Origin: a virus
DNA: 57,985 nucleotides
Strand: one strand, 5' to 3'
IMG/VR virus record: IMGVR_UViG_3300031812_000004
Span: 1-57,985 of that record
The translations under genes and the position numbers were made by a program. Position 1 is the stretch's first letter; each line of letters starts with the position of its first letter. The notes beneath the pieces were generated by a model. It was not told where the DNA came from, did no database searches, and worked only from the letters and a program-made list of their open reading frames with translations. Below, piece by piece: positions 26,206 through 32,697 of the stretch.

Positions 26206-26451
26206 TTATTTTTTTGTATTAATAATAGCATAATATAACGCATCTCTTCCATGGTTATCTCTGGCGTTAACATCTGCTCCATAGTCTATGAGAAGTTCAG
26301 CTATTTCAGGATACCCTTTTTCAGCAGCAACCATCAAAGCTGTTCTTCCATGTTCATCTCTCATATTAACATCTATACCATCATGAATAAACAATAATAC
26401 TTTTTCGTAATTTCTTTCTCTTACAGCATCAAAAAATTCATTTGTTTCCAT
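26206..26451 (-). CDS. ankyrin-repeat protein, short
   Basis: An 81-aa protein from METNEFFDAVRERNY (start 26451). Two clear ankyrin units follow: DEHGRTALMVAAEKGYPEIA with ELLIDYGADVN, then DNHGRDALYYAIINTK. Ankyrin repeats bind proteins; a second, longer ankyrin protein lies at 28.6-29.1 kb. They may target host factors, which is inference. Confidence 0.85.
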   Translation of the reverse strand: METNEFFDAVRERNYEKVLLFIHDGIDVNMRDEHGRTALMVAAEKGYPEIAELLIDYGADVNARDNHGRDALYYAIINTKK

Positions 26452-26471
26452 AAATTTACATTTTAAATGGT

Positions 26472-27176
26472 TTAACAATAGAACATTTCATATTCTTCTT
26501 CAAAAAGTTTATAAGATCTTTTATTTATTTTTATTTCATCTATAATTTTCTTACTATCACAATCGGTAGTATAATGATTTATTCTGTTCTTTTGAAAATC
26601 ATAGGTTATTATTCTTTTAGGACTAATATCTCTTATACAATCCAGTTCATATTGTGGTATTTTGTATAGCAAGTTAAGATATAAAGAGTTGTTAAACTGA
26701 TCTGGCAGGTTACTACTTACTATAAGATCGTTATAGAATTCTTTATTTAATGTTTTTTCATAGTCTGTACCTTTAAAACCAAAAATGTCGATTATCTTAC
26801 TTTCCAAAGCCACGTAGTTTCTAATCCATTTTTTTGTAAAGTCGTGGCTATACAGTCCTATATAATGTTCTATATTTCTGTATGTTATAGGGTGTCTTAT
26901 TTCATCCAGATCTTTAATACAAATTAACAGTCCTGATTCAAAGTTTTCAAGACTTAGTATAACAAAGACTTCTGAGAGATTGGTTTGAATATAATGCCAA
27001 TATGATCCAAGATTTTCTCTTTTTTCTTTATCGTTAAGTCTTTCGTAATGTTCTGTATATTTCAGTATATTTCCGAGTTTACGTTTTATAACTTTAAATC
27101 CGAATCCATCCTTATTCAGGATGTTGCAATATAATTCTTTTATTCCTTCCAGTTCTGTTGATTTTAATACTCTCAT
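26472..27176 (-). CDS. hypothetical protein
   Basis: A 234-aa protein starting MRVLKSTELEGIKELY. The ATG at 27176 is chosen because a TAAATTTG promoter element lies 9 nt upstream; the longer start at 27188 overlaps it. It contains aromatic-rich segments (LSEVFVILSLENFESGLLI) and no recognised motif. Confidence 0.65.
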   Translation of the reverse strand: MRVLKSTELEGIKELYCNILNKDGFGFKVIKRKLGNILKYTEHYERLNDKEKRENLGSYWHYIQTNLSEVFVILSLENFESGLLICIKDLDEIRHPITYRNIEHYIGLYSHDFTKKWIRNYVALESKIIDIFGFKGTDYEKTLNKEFYNDLIVSSNLPDQFNNSLYLNLLYKIPQYELDCIRDISPKRIITYDFQKNRINHYTTDCDSKKIIDEIKINKRSYKLFEEEYEMFYC

Positions 27177-27185
27177 CCTGAAATA

Positions 27186-27193
27186 CAAATTTA
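27186..27193 (-). promoter_or_regulatory. Bacteroidota-type -7 promoter element
   Basis: TAAATTTG on the minus strand, 9 nt before the ATG at 27176. It overlaps the stop codon of the upstream 114-aa gene. Confidence 0.55.
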
Positions 27194-27535
27194 AATAAAA
27201 GGTAATATTTTATTATTAGTTTCGTAGGTTTTAATCTCATTTTCTTTCAGGTATACATCTTTCATTATTTCAATTATAATTTCTTCTTTTTCTTTATCTT
27301 CGATTTCATTCTTTTTATAAACTATTAAACTTCTGAGTATACCTGCTTCTCCTATACTTAATGTACCGTAATCAGTTTTTTTGTTTATAATGTCAAGACA
27401 TACCTGAAGATGTTCTTCATTAACGCTTGACATTATAAGCTTGATTATTTTATATACTTCTCTTCCTTTCTTTATATTCTTTTCATCTGATATGTCAGAA
27501 CCTGTACCGTTAATATTCTTTATTATTTCTAACAT
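27191..27535 (-). CDS. hypothetical protein
   Basis: A 114-aa protein (MLEIIKNINGTGSDIS...), helical and charged, with no recognised family. A TAAATTTG promoter element lies 15 nt upstream. Its stop region carries the promoter of the next gene. Confidence 0.6.
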   Translation of the reverse strand: MLEIIKNINGTGSDISDEKNIKKGREVYKIIKLIMSSVNEEHLQVCLDIINKKTDYGTLSIGEAGILRSLIVYKKNEIEDKEKEEIIIEIMKDVYLKENEIKTYETNNKILPFI

Positions 27536-27550
27536 AACTGTTCTTTATTG

Positions 27551-27558
27551 CAAATTTA
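27551..27558 (-). promoter_or_regulatory. Bacteroidota-type -7 promoter element
   Basis: TAAATTTG on the minus strand, 15 nt upstream of the 114-aa gene. Confidence 0.55.
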
Positions 27559-27659
27559 ATAAAAATAATCTCTTGTTGTTTTCAAATTATTATATAATTT
27601 CAATTTTTAATGAACAATTTAAAACATAAAAGATCTTATAGTCAGGTTATAAAGTAATA

Positions 27660-28502
27660 TCAGGCTTCTTCCAGTTCAGCTTCCATCAGGTTGAAGCTTC
27701 TGTTGGCAAGTTCGAATCCTCTTCCCAGGATTATATTTCTGAACTTGCCTTTTTCTCCTTTCCTTGTGGGCATGCTATGGGTTACATATCTTGTGATCCC
27801 GTTATGCAGTCCCCACAGGTTATATCCTATTTTATCGCATTCCAGTTTTATATCATTAAGTAATATGTTATTTTCTTCTTTTCCTGTAATTTTCTTTATA
27901 TGTTCTATAATATACTTTTGATCTATTTGTACTTTAGCAAACCTGTTCAGTTTTTCTATAAGATTTTGATTATTGTTAATAGCATATTGTATATTGTTTT
28001 TCATTTCTTCGATTCTCATGTTAGCGTTTGACAAATGCCGTATATGGAATTGTGACTTTTTGAGCAATTTATAGAACTGGTTTTGGCAGGTCATTCTTTT
28101 ATATCCGATACCGACAGCATACGATATTGTTTTATCGTAGCTGTTAAAAATTGTTATATATTGTTCTGTATCGTCCCCGTTGACTTTAAAAGTATCCCCC
28201 ACTTTGAACTGGACAAACATCTTTTTGCCACCATCCAGTTCTCCTGCTTTTATCAATGAAAGTTTATTTTCTGAGTTTTCATTATAAACCTGTAAAGCGT
28301 CCATAATATTTTGGACAGCTTCGCAGTATGTTATTATATGATATTTTCTGTCTACTACGGATAACATTTTACCGTTATCTGTTCTTATAATAGCATACTT
28401 GCTTGTATTAAATTGCTGTCCATTATTGAAATAAGACAGCTGTTTTTTCTCGACTCCAAAATCGAGACCATATTCATTGCAGATTTCGTTTGCTGTTTTC
28501 AT
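27660..28502 (-). CDS. DUF932 phage/plasmid-type protein
   Basis: A 280-aa protein starting MKTANEICNEYGLDF (28502), chosen because a TAAATTTG element sits 6 nt upstream. Characteristic features of the DUF932 family are visible: ADRKYHIITYCEA-like segment (VVDRKYHIITYCEAV), KMFVQFKVGDTF, YITIFNSYDKTISYAVG, and a Cys-containing CQNQFYKLLK. DUF932 proteins are common on phages and plasmids; their function is unknown. It has its own promoter. Confidence 0.8.
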   Translation of the reverse strand: MKTANEICNEYGLDFGVEKKQLSYFNNGQQFNTSKYAIIRTDNGKMLSVVDRKYHIITYCEAVQNIMDALQVYNENSENKLSLIKAGELDGGKKMFVQFKVGDTFKVNGDDTEQYITIFNSYDKTISYAVGIGYKRMTCQNQFYKLLKKSQFHIRHLSNANMRIEEMKNNIQYAINNNQNLIEKLNRFAKVQIDQKYIIEHIKKITGKEENNILLNDIKLECDKIGYNLWGLHNGITRYVTHSMPTRKGEKGKFRNIILGRGFELANRSFNLMEAELEEA

Positions 28503-28508
28503 AGGATT

Positions 28509-28516
28509 CAAATTTA
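28509..28516 (-). promoter_or_regulatory. Bacteroidota-type -7 promoter element
   Basis: TAAATTTG on the minus strand, 6 nt before the DUF932 start, implying a nearly leaderless transcript. Confidence 0.55.
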
Positions 28517-28601
28517 ATAGTTTAACGTTTTTTTTATTATTTGTATTTTCATATTTTAACAAAATTTATAAATTTATATTGTTCAAAATTATAATATTTT
28601 A

Positions 28602-29078
28602 TTATAATTTATGATTTACAAGAATGTTTACAACATCATCATTTCTGGACCAGGCTGCCCAGACCAGAGCGTTCCATCCGTTTTCTTTGTCTCTTATATT
28701 TACATCTGCTCCTTTTTCAAGAAGCGATTTAACAACAGGAGTATGTCCTTTTCTTGCTGCCCAGATGAGAGCTGTATTTCCCCATACGTTTTGAGCGTTT
28801 ACATCCGCATTATTTTCAAGGAGCAGGTTGACAATTTCAGTATAACCATTATAAGCAGCCCACATAAGAGCCGTCCAGCCATAATCGTCTCTTGCGTTTA
28901 TATCTGCATTGTTTTCAAGTAAGACTTTTACAGTTCCCATGTCACCATTTTTAGCTGCATGCATCAGATATACATTTATTCCTTTTTCAAGTAATAGTTT
29001 TACATTCTTAATATCTTCAATCAATGCAGTATTATAAAATGGTTTTGTTTGATAATTGTATGCATATTTGTTTTTCAT
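28602..29078 (-). CDS. ankyrin-repeat protein, four to five repeats
   Basis: A 158-aa protein starting MKNKYAYNYQTKPF. It has successive ankyrin units: NVYLMHAAKNGDMGTVKVLL, DYGWTALMWAAYNGYTEIVN, VWGNTALIWAARKGHTPVVK, NGWNALVWAAWSRNDDVVNI. The repeats are nearly consensus and mutually similar, which suggests recent internal duplication or recent acquisition. Likely a cytoplasmic protein-binding scaffold. Confidence 0.88.
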   Translation of the reverse strand: MKNKYAYNYQTKPFYNTALIEDIKNVKLLLEKGINVYLMHAAKNGDMGTVKVLLENNADINARDDYGWTALMWAAYNGYTEIVNLLLENNADVNAQNVWGNTALIWAARKGHTPVVKSLLEKGADVNIRDKENGWNALVWAAWSRNDDVVNILVNHKL

Positions 29079-29135
29079 AATTATAAATTTTAACAAATTT
29101 TTAATCATTTAATGTTATATTTCATTATAATTTAC

Positions 29136-29423
29136 TTACATATAAGATTGTCCGGGATATATATATGAAGAATAATATTGCAATTCAAGTTCCAGTTCTG
29201 AAAGTCTTGAATCTATAGCCGATATAGTGTCTAATAGCTCTTTTGCTTCCTCACCATTCTTACAATTTTTCAATCTTTCAAGTAAATTTTCTTTCAACTT
29301 TATAATGCTTATTCTTTCCTGACACAGGTTATTATATATGCTTAAATAGTGTGTCAGAACTTCGTCTCTGATTTCATCTTCATTATATCCGTCCCATATA
29401 AGATATTCAGTTCCGTTTCCCAT
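29136..29423 (-). CDS. hypothetical coiled-coil protein
   Basis: A 95-aa protein (MGNGTEYLIWDGYNEDEI...) with a helical middle (ERISIIKLKENLLERLKN, LLDTISAIDSRLSELELEL) typical of a short coiled coil, and an aromatic tail YYSSYIYPGQSYM. No family is recognised. Heptamer repeat array R2 lies immediately upstream of its start. Confidence 0.6.
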   Translation of the reverse strand: MGNGTEYLIWDGYNEDEIRDEVLTHYLSIYNNLCQERISIIKLKENLLERLKNCKNGEEAKELLDTISAIDSRLSELELELQYYSSYIYPGQSYM

Positions 29424-29428
29424 AGTAC

Positions 29429-29673
29429 ATTAGTTTAAAGTTACAAGTTAAAAGTTGAAAGTTATAAGTTTAAAATTTAAAGTTGCAAGTTAAAAGTTAC
29501 AAGTTTAAAGTTACAAGTTTAAAGTTACAAGTTTAAAGTTACAAGTTTAAAGTTACAAGTTTAAAGTTACAAGTTTAAAGTTACAAGTTCATACTTTTTA
29601 CTTTTGACTTTATACTTTTAACTTTTTACTTTTATCTTTTTACTTTTTACTTTTATCTTTTTACTTTTTACTT
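29429..29673. repeat. heptamer repeat array R2, inverted halves
   Basis: The left half (to about 29589) has units of form AAAGTNN, including about six nearly exact 14-bp copies TTACAAGTTTAAAG; the right half (from about 29595) has the reverse-complement form NNACTTT. The two halves can pair in many registers to give a long hairpin or cruciform. Confidence 0.92.
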
Positions 29674-29850
29674 TTATTTTTGTAAAATATCTGATATTTT
29701 CTTATCTATCAATAATCCTGTGAATATAAATGTAAAAAATGAAAATGCAGGATGATTTTTAACAAACACGCTTAAAAAATATAACATACTATCATATTTT
29801 ATGTAGTGTATACATACAAACCAGAATACAAACATAAATATTGTTACCAT
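29674..29850 (-). CDS. small membrane protein
   Basis: A 58-aa open frame with ATG at 29850 (MVTIFMFVFWFVCIHYIKYD...), too short for most gene callers. It has one N-terminal span (residues 1-16) and a second hydrophobic segment (AFSFFTFIFTGLLI, 34-47). The stop abuts array R2. It starts 33 nt after a strong terminator of the gene upstream, so it needs its own promoter, which I could not identify. Confidence 0.45.
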   Translation of the reverse strand: MVTIFMFVFWFVCIHYIKYDSMLYFLSVFVKNHPAFSFFTFIFTGLLIDKKISDILQK

Positions 29851-29883
29851 ATTTTTTGAATATTTTATGAAAATTTTGAATTG

Positions 29884-29936
29884 AAAAAAAAGGCTTAATC
29901 TGTTCTGTATTATCTTTATAGAACAGACTAAGCCTT
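29884..29936 (-). terminator. strong Rho-independent terminator
   Basis: On the minus strand, a 17-bp helix (29920-29936 with 29890-29906) is followed by a run of U residues. The single imperfect pair is G-U in the minus-strand RNA but A-C on the plus strand, so it acts on minus-strand transcripts, ending the 128-aa gene. Confidence 0.88.
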
Positions 29937-29944
29937 AAAATCAT

Positions 29945-30331
29945 TTATTCTTTGTTTTCTACTTCGCTTTTAGTTTCTTGCTTTTTGTTTTTTCCGGTGA
30001 TTACATTATATTCTTCAACTGTAATGTTGTAAATTTCCCATCCCATTACAGTTTGGAAAGGCTTTAATTTCTTTTCGTTTACATAAATGCTTCTGTCATC
30101 CTGTACTTTAAACAGTACAAGATTTCCTTCGTCATCATCCGGAATGATTAATGGAACACCGCTTTTACGTGTTGTGACACAAATGGCACCACTTTTTTTG
30201 AAATTCCCTCTAACGGGAACAACGGTGTTTCCAAGGCTAATACCTTGCGTATTACTCATTTCGGGATTCCTTATAACTTTTGCAGTATAAATGGAATCCC
30301 CTACAAGTATTTTAATGTTGTTGATAGGCAT
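29945..30331 (-). CDS. hypothetical beta-rich protein
   Basis: A 128-aa protein (MPINNIKILVGDSIYTAK...) with alternating beta-type segments (VVPVRGNFKKSGAICV, GVPLIIPDDDEGNLVLFKV) and a charged tail KKQETKSEVENKE. It is in a single-gene unit bounded by two terminators, as are several neighbours, suggesting independently tuned, possibly high expression. No function is recognised. Confidence 0.7.
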   Translation of the reverse strand: MPINNIKILVGDSIYTAKVIRNPEMSNTQGISLGNTVVPVRGNFKKSGAICVTTRKSGVPLIIPDDDEGNLVLFKVQDDRSIYVNEKKLKPFQTVMGWEIYNITVEEYNVITGKNKKQETKSEVENKE

Positions 30332-30376
30332 AAACTTATTTTTTTTGCTTGTTAGACATAAACTTGTTAAAAATTA

Positions 30377-30414
30377 TAAAAAGGGCAGAACTGAAGTTAT
30401 ATCAGCCTGCCCAT
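30377..30414 (-). terminator. Rho-independent terminator
   Basis: On the minus strand GGGCAG pairs with CTGCCC around an inner CTGA/TCAG stem, followed by UUUUUAU. It ends the 80-aa gene transcript. Confidence 0.8.
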
Positions 30415-30455
30415 TAAAACTTAAAATTAGTTAAATGGTTAAGCCACTAGCACTG

Positions 30456-30698
30456 TTACTCGTCCTCTCCGGAATCAGTATTTTGAGTGCTTTTGCGGCG
30501 TTCGAGTCTATTAACTCTATTTAATTTGCCTGATTCCACCAGTTGCTGAATTTGCTTATCATCTACTTCCAGAGTAAATGAAAAGCCATCAGCAACGAAA
30601 AATACTTCAGAATCGTTGGTGGCGTTAACGGCAAGCGGAAGGATTACTTCCTTTCCGTTCTTAGTTACCTTTTTGTAACCTTTGATGATCAGATGCAT
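30456..30698 (-). CDS. hypothetical small protein
   Basis: An 80-aa protein (MHLIIKGYKKVTKNGKEVI...). The first half is beta-type and the tail is basic then acidic (NRLERRKSTQNTDSGEDE). It forms a single-gene unit with its own terminator. No family is recognised. Confidence 0.65.
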   Translation of the reverse strand: MHLIIKGYKKVTKNGKEVILPLAVNATNDSEVFFVADGFSFTLEVDDKQIQQLVESGKLNRVNRLERRKSTQNTDSGEDE

Positions 30699-30753
30699 AT
30701 TTCACAGATTTTAATGATTTTTCTCTGAACTTCAGGTGCCAGAGACTAACCTT

Positions 30754-30873
30754 TCAGATTTTGATATCGCTCAAAACCTGACAAAAAACGTCAGCACTCC
30801 ATCTATACAACGTAGATGTCAAACACAACAGTACCAGAGCCAATCCCAAATACTGTTGTGTGGCTGATCTTAT
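30754..30873 (-). other. possible tiny membrane ORF or structured RNA, no normal start
   Basis: Directly after an A-rich leader (30874-30893) a frame opens at ATA (30873) and reads 39 codons to TGA: RSATQQYLGLALVLLCLTST and so on, a typical hydrophobic span. No ATG, GTG or TTG lies at the expected place. The same DNA also forms perfect hairpins on the minus strand: CACAACAGTA with TACTGTTGTG, CTGAC with GTCAG, TCTCTG with CAGAGA. It may be a micro-protein with an atypical start, a start-lost relic, or a small RNA. Confidence 0.35.
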
Positions 30874-30927
30874 TTTAATTTGTTTTTTTTTTTGATTTTT
30901 TAATGTTTTTTTTGTTTTTTTTTGCTG

Positions 30928-31041
30928 TTACTTAGAAATTTCCATAATAGTAACAGCAATACTAATGCAGAATCCTGCAGCCAACACTCCAAGTGCCAGC
31001 CACAGTTCTGCTTTTTCTCTAAGAACACTCTTTGTTTTCAT
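30928..31041 (-). CDS. 37-aa single-span membrane micro-protein
   Basis: ATG at 31041 follows the characteristic leader (A10, CAAATTAAATATTAAAAATT). The product starts MKTKSVLREKAELWLALGVL and continues with AAGFCISIAVTIMEISK, giving a basic N-terminus and one transmembrane helix (residues 13-32). Size and topology resemble phage membrane toxins, holin-like peptides or receptor-blocking peptides. The 3' end is followed by another poly-T tract. Confidence 0.65.
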   Translation of the reverse strand: MKTKSVLREKAELWLALGVLAAGFCISIAVTIMEISK

Positions 31042-31085
31042 AATTTTTAATATTTAATTTGTTTTTTTTTTAATACAACCAAGAA

Positions 31086-31127
31086 TAAAAACCGTCCAGT
31101 GGTACACAACTATACCACCAGACGGTT
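31086..31127 (-). terminator. Rho-independent terminator
   Basis: On the minus strand ACCGTC pairs with GACGGT and GTGGTA with TACCAC in one long hairpin, followed by UUUUUAUU. It ends the 76-aa gene transcript before the micro-protein gene. Confidence 0.85.
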
Positions 31128-31136
31128 AAATTCCCA

Positions 31137-31367
31137 TTATTCTTCAGTTCTCCACTCAAAAGCTTCCTGACGATACTTTATCACAGCTGTATCATAAGAT
31201 ACAACTTGAAATTCGTCAGAATAGTGAGACTGATTATAAAGTCTCCTTCTCAGCTTTTGAGCTTCCGAATAGCTGAGCGGACGAAGCTCCTCCGGATTGT
31301 ACGCCCAGCTATTACCATCAGTGTACATTACGTCACTGATGGATTTAACAATAAACATCTCTTTCAT
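31137..31367 (-). CDS. hypothetical small protein of the terminator-bounded cluster
   Basis: A 76-aa protein starting MKEMFIVKSISDVMY at 31367; this ATG directly follows the A10-CAAATTAAAACTTAGGCTT leader, so the longer upstream frame is rejected. The segment PLSYSEAQKLRRRLYNQ loosely matches the helix SEFMDFLEKE of the 84-aa neighbour, so these small proteins may be distant relatives. Function unknown. Confidence 0.65.
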   Translation of the reverse strand: MKEMFIVKSISDVMYTDGNSWAYNPEELRPLSYSEAQKLRRRLYNQSHYSDEFQVVSYDTAVIKYRQEAFEWRTEE

Positions 31368-31411
31368 AAGCCTAAGTTTTAATTTGTTTTTTTTTTCAGT
31401 TAAACATAAAC

Positions 31412-31446
31412 AAAACCCTGCTGATTGTTTTACGTTGCCAGCAGGT
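31412..31446 (-). terminator. Rho-independent terminator
   Basis: On the minus strand CCTGCTG (31439-31445) pairs with CAGCAGG (31417-31423), followed by GUUUUGUUU. It ends the transcript of the INLTPHEV-type gene. Confidence 0.75.
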
Positions 31447-31463
31447 AACAACGGCAGTGACTA

Positions 31464-31796
31464 TTAAACCACTGCAAAACCCTTACACCCGATGATGACA
31501 CCCTTGTCATCCCGAACCGCATCGTCAGGAATGACAAGATCATCTCGTACCCCTTTCGCAGCTTCAGCTACTACTCGAGATACGATATACAAAGTGTCAT
31601 CAGCCTTATCAGGCAACCCTTCAATCTTCCCCATAACAGACTTACTGACGGGGATCCCATTAATGTTACCCACTGCAGTTCTAGAAACCGCACAACGGGC
31701 AACCTGTCCTGACGGGGGAAACTTCGCCAGGACTTCCCCGTTACTCCCCACTACTGTCACTTCATGGGGAGTCAAATTGATGATTTTCGTTTCCAT
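31464..31796 (-). CDS. conserved INLTPHEV-type phage protein
   Basis: A 110-aa protein starting METKIINLTPHEVTVVG. The pattern INLTPHxV, FPPSGQVARC, GIPVSKSVMGKIEGLP, YIVSRVVAEAAKG, RDDLVIPDDAVRD, IIGCKGFAVV corresponds to a family I recall as widespread in phages and bacteria with unknown function. Its codon use is visibly richer in G and C than neighbouring genes, which suggests a different recent origin. It is single-gene, with its own leader and terminator. Confidence 0.75.
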   Translation of the reverse strand: METKIINLTPHEVTVVGSNGEVLAKFPPSGQVARCAVSRTAVGNINGIPVSKSVMGKIEGLPDKADDTLYIVSRVVAEAAKGVRDDLVIPDDAVRDDKGVIIGCKGFAVV

Positions 31797-31826
31797 AATT
31801 TTTTGTTTTTAATTGTTTTTTTTTTT
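31797..31826 (-). promoter_or_regulatory. A-rich translation leader (example of a repeated element)
   Basis: On the minus strand a run of 9-11 A is followed by CAATTAAAAAC and then the ATG. Near-identical leaders (A8-11, CAAATTAAAAT) precede other minus-strand genes, for instance at 30874-30893, 31042-31072, 31368-31397 and 32594-32622, and, less exactly, at 15497-15526. No Shine-Dalgarno is present. Bacteroidota ribosomes favour A-rich leaders, so this is probably a translation enhancer. Confidence 0.65.
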
Positions 31827-31833
31827 CGTTTTT

Positions 31834-32088
31834 TTAAACTTCAAACACATTGAACTCAATAACCTCACCGGCTGAGTCCAAAACCGTCCACTCAACGTAT
31901 TTATCGTTGAGCAAGACATCATAAGTCTTATCATAAAACATATCAAAACTTATAGACCTCTCCTTTTCTAAAAAATCCATAAATTCCGATACCGTTTTAA
32001 CTTCCCTAGTCGCATCCGAAGTATTCGAACGCAACACCGCAGATCCTAAATCAAGAACTCTGCGGATTTTAACATTTAACTTTTCCAT
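31834..32088 (-). CDS. hypothetical small protein of the terminator-bounded cluster
   Basis: An 84-aa protein starting MEKLNVKIRRVLDLG at 32088, chosen over the ATG at 32169 because the A-rich leader abuts it. The order of a helix (TVSEFMDFLEKER) and a beta-rich end (YVEWTVLDSAGEVIEFNVF) recurs in the 87-aa gene upstream (QLMHYLLNEQ, WTVVDVQWF). The two may be distant paralogues. Function unknown. Confidence 0.65.
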   Translation of the reverse strand: MEKLNVKIRRVLDLGSAVLRSNTSDATREVKTVSEFMDFLEKERSISFDMFYDKTYDVLLNDKYVEWTVLDSAGEVIEFNVFEV

Positions 32089-32128
32089 AATTATAAATTT
32101 TAATTTTCTCTTTTTGTTGTTGTTTTTT

Positions 32129-32342
32129 TTAATAATAAAGTAATTGGTGTTTTTCTGAACGTAACTCAACAGGATAACACCAAACCTGCTTCAATCTGTT
32201 AATAAATTCGGCTAAACTGATAGTAATTAAACTATCAGCACAAGCCGTCCCATCCTTGAGTAACAGAGCAATGGGAATCTCTCCGTCGTTACTAACTCAA
32301 AAGAGCTTTCGCAAAATCGCAGAAAATAGCTAATCGAACCAT
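32129..32342 (-). pseudogene. possible frameshifted small gene
   Basis: An ATG at 32342, overlapping the end of the 87-aa gene, reads MVRLAIFCDFAKALLS to a TAG at 32292. From 32296 the +1 frame is open to a TAA at 32129 and reads protein-like sequence: NDGEIPIALLLKDGTACADS, then ITISLAEFINRLKQVWCY. Joined by a +1 shift they give about 70 aa, with the helix SLAEFINRL placed like that of the 84-aa neighbour. Either a decayed gene, a sequencing error, or programmed frameshifting. The piece also contains a perfect 8-bp hairpin, CTGATAGT with ACTATCAG. Confidence 0.4.
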
Positions 32343-32593
32343 TGAACGTCAACTACTGTCCAAGTCGCTGATTCGATTACTCTCCGTTCTGGTGTTGAAA
32401 CCCAGGACCATTCGTGAGTTTCTTCACCTTGTTCTACATGCACTACTTGCTCGTTGAGAAGGTAGTGCATAAGTTGGAACGGAGAGTTAGCCGTTCCTGC
32501 AGTATTCTTTCCGTAGAATTTCAACGGGTAAGAATACTTTTTTAGTTCTGCGAGCACCCTTCTTTGGGTGCGTAGATTATATTTAGTATTCAT
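32330..32593 (-). CDS. hypothetical small protein of the terminator-bounded cluster
   Basis: An 87-aa protein (MNTKYNLRTQRRVLAELK...) with a basic N-terminal helix, then SPFQLMHYLLNEQVVHV and a Trp-rich beta end (EWSWVSTPERR, WTVVDVQWFD). It is the first protein gene downstream of the large structured RNA locus and carries the A-rich leader. Function unknown. Confidence 0.65.
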   Translation of the reverse strand: MNTKYNLRTQRRVLAELKKYSYPLKFYGKNTAGTANSPFQLMHYLLNEQVVHVEQGEETHEWSWVSTPERRVIESATWTVVDVQWFD

Positions 32594-32667
32594 ATCTTAT
32601 TTATTTTATTTGTTTTTTTTTTTATTTTATTTTATTCTATTTTATTTTGTTTTTTTTTTCAGGAACG

Positions 32668-32697
32668 TAAAAAAAAGTCAGGATTTACGGACCTGAC
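32668..32697 (-). terminator. terminator of the large structured RNA
   Basis: On the minus strand GTCAGG (32692-32697) pairs with CCTGAC (32677-32682) across a 9-nt loop and is followed directly by eight U. It sits at the exact left edge of the GC-rich structured region, so it defines the 3' end of a minus-strand transcript. Confidence 0.82.

Noticed and set aside
31492-31812. A 106-codon plus-strand frame opposite the INLTPHEV-type gene
   Set aside because: The minus-strand product matches a conserved family pattern; this frame exists because the gene is relatively GC-rich.
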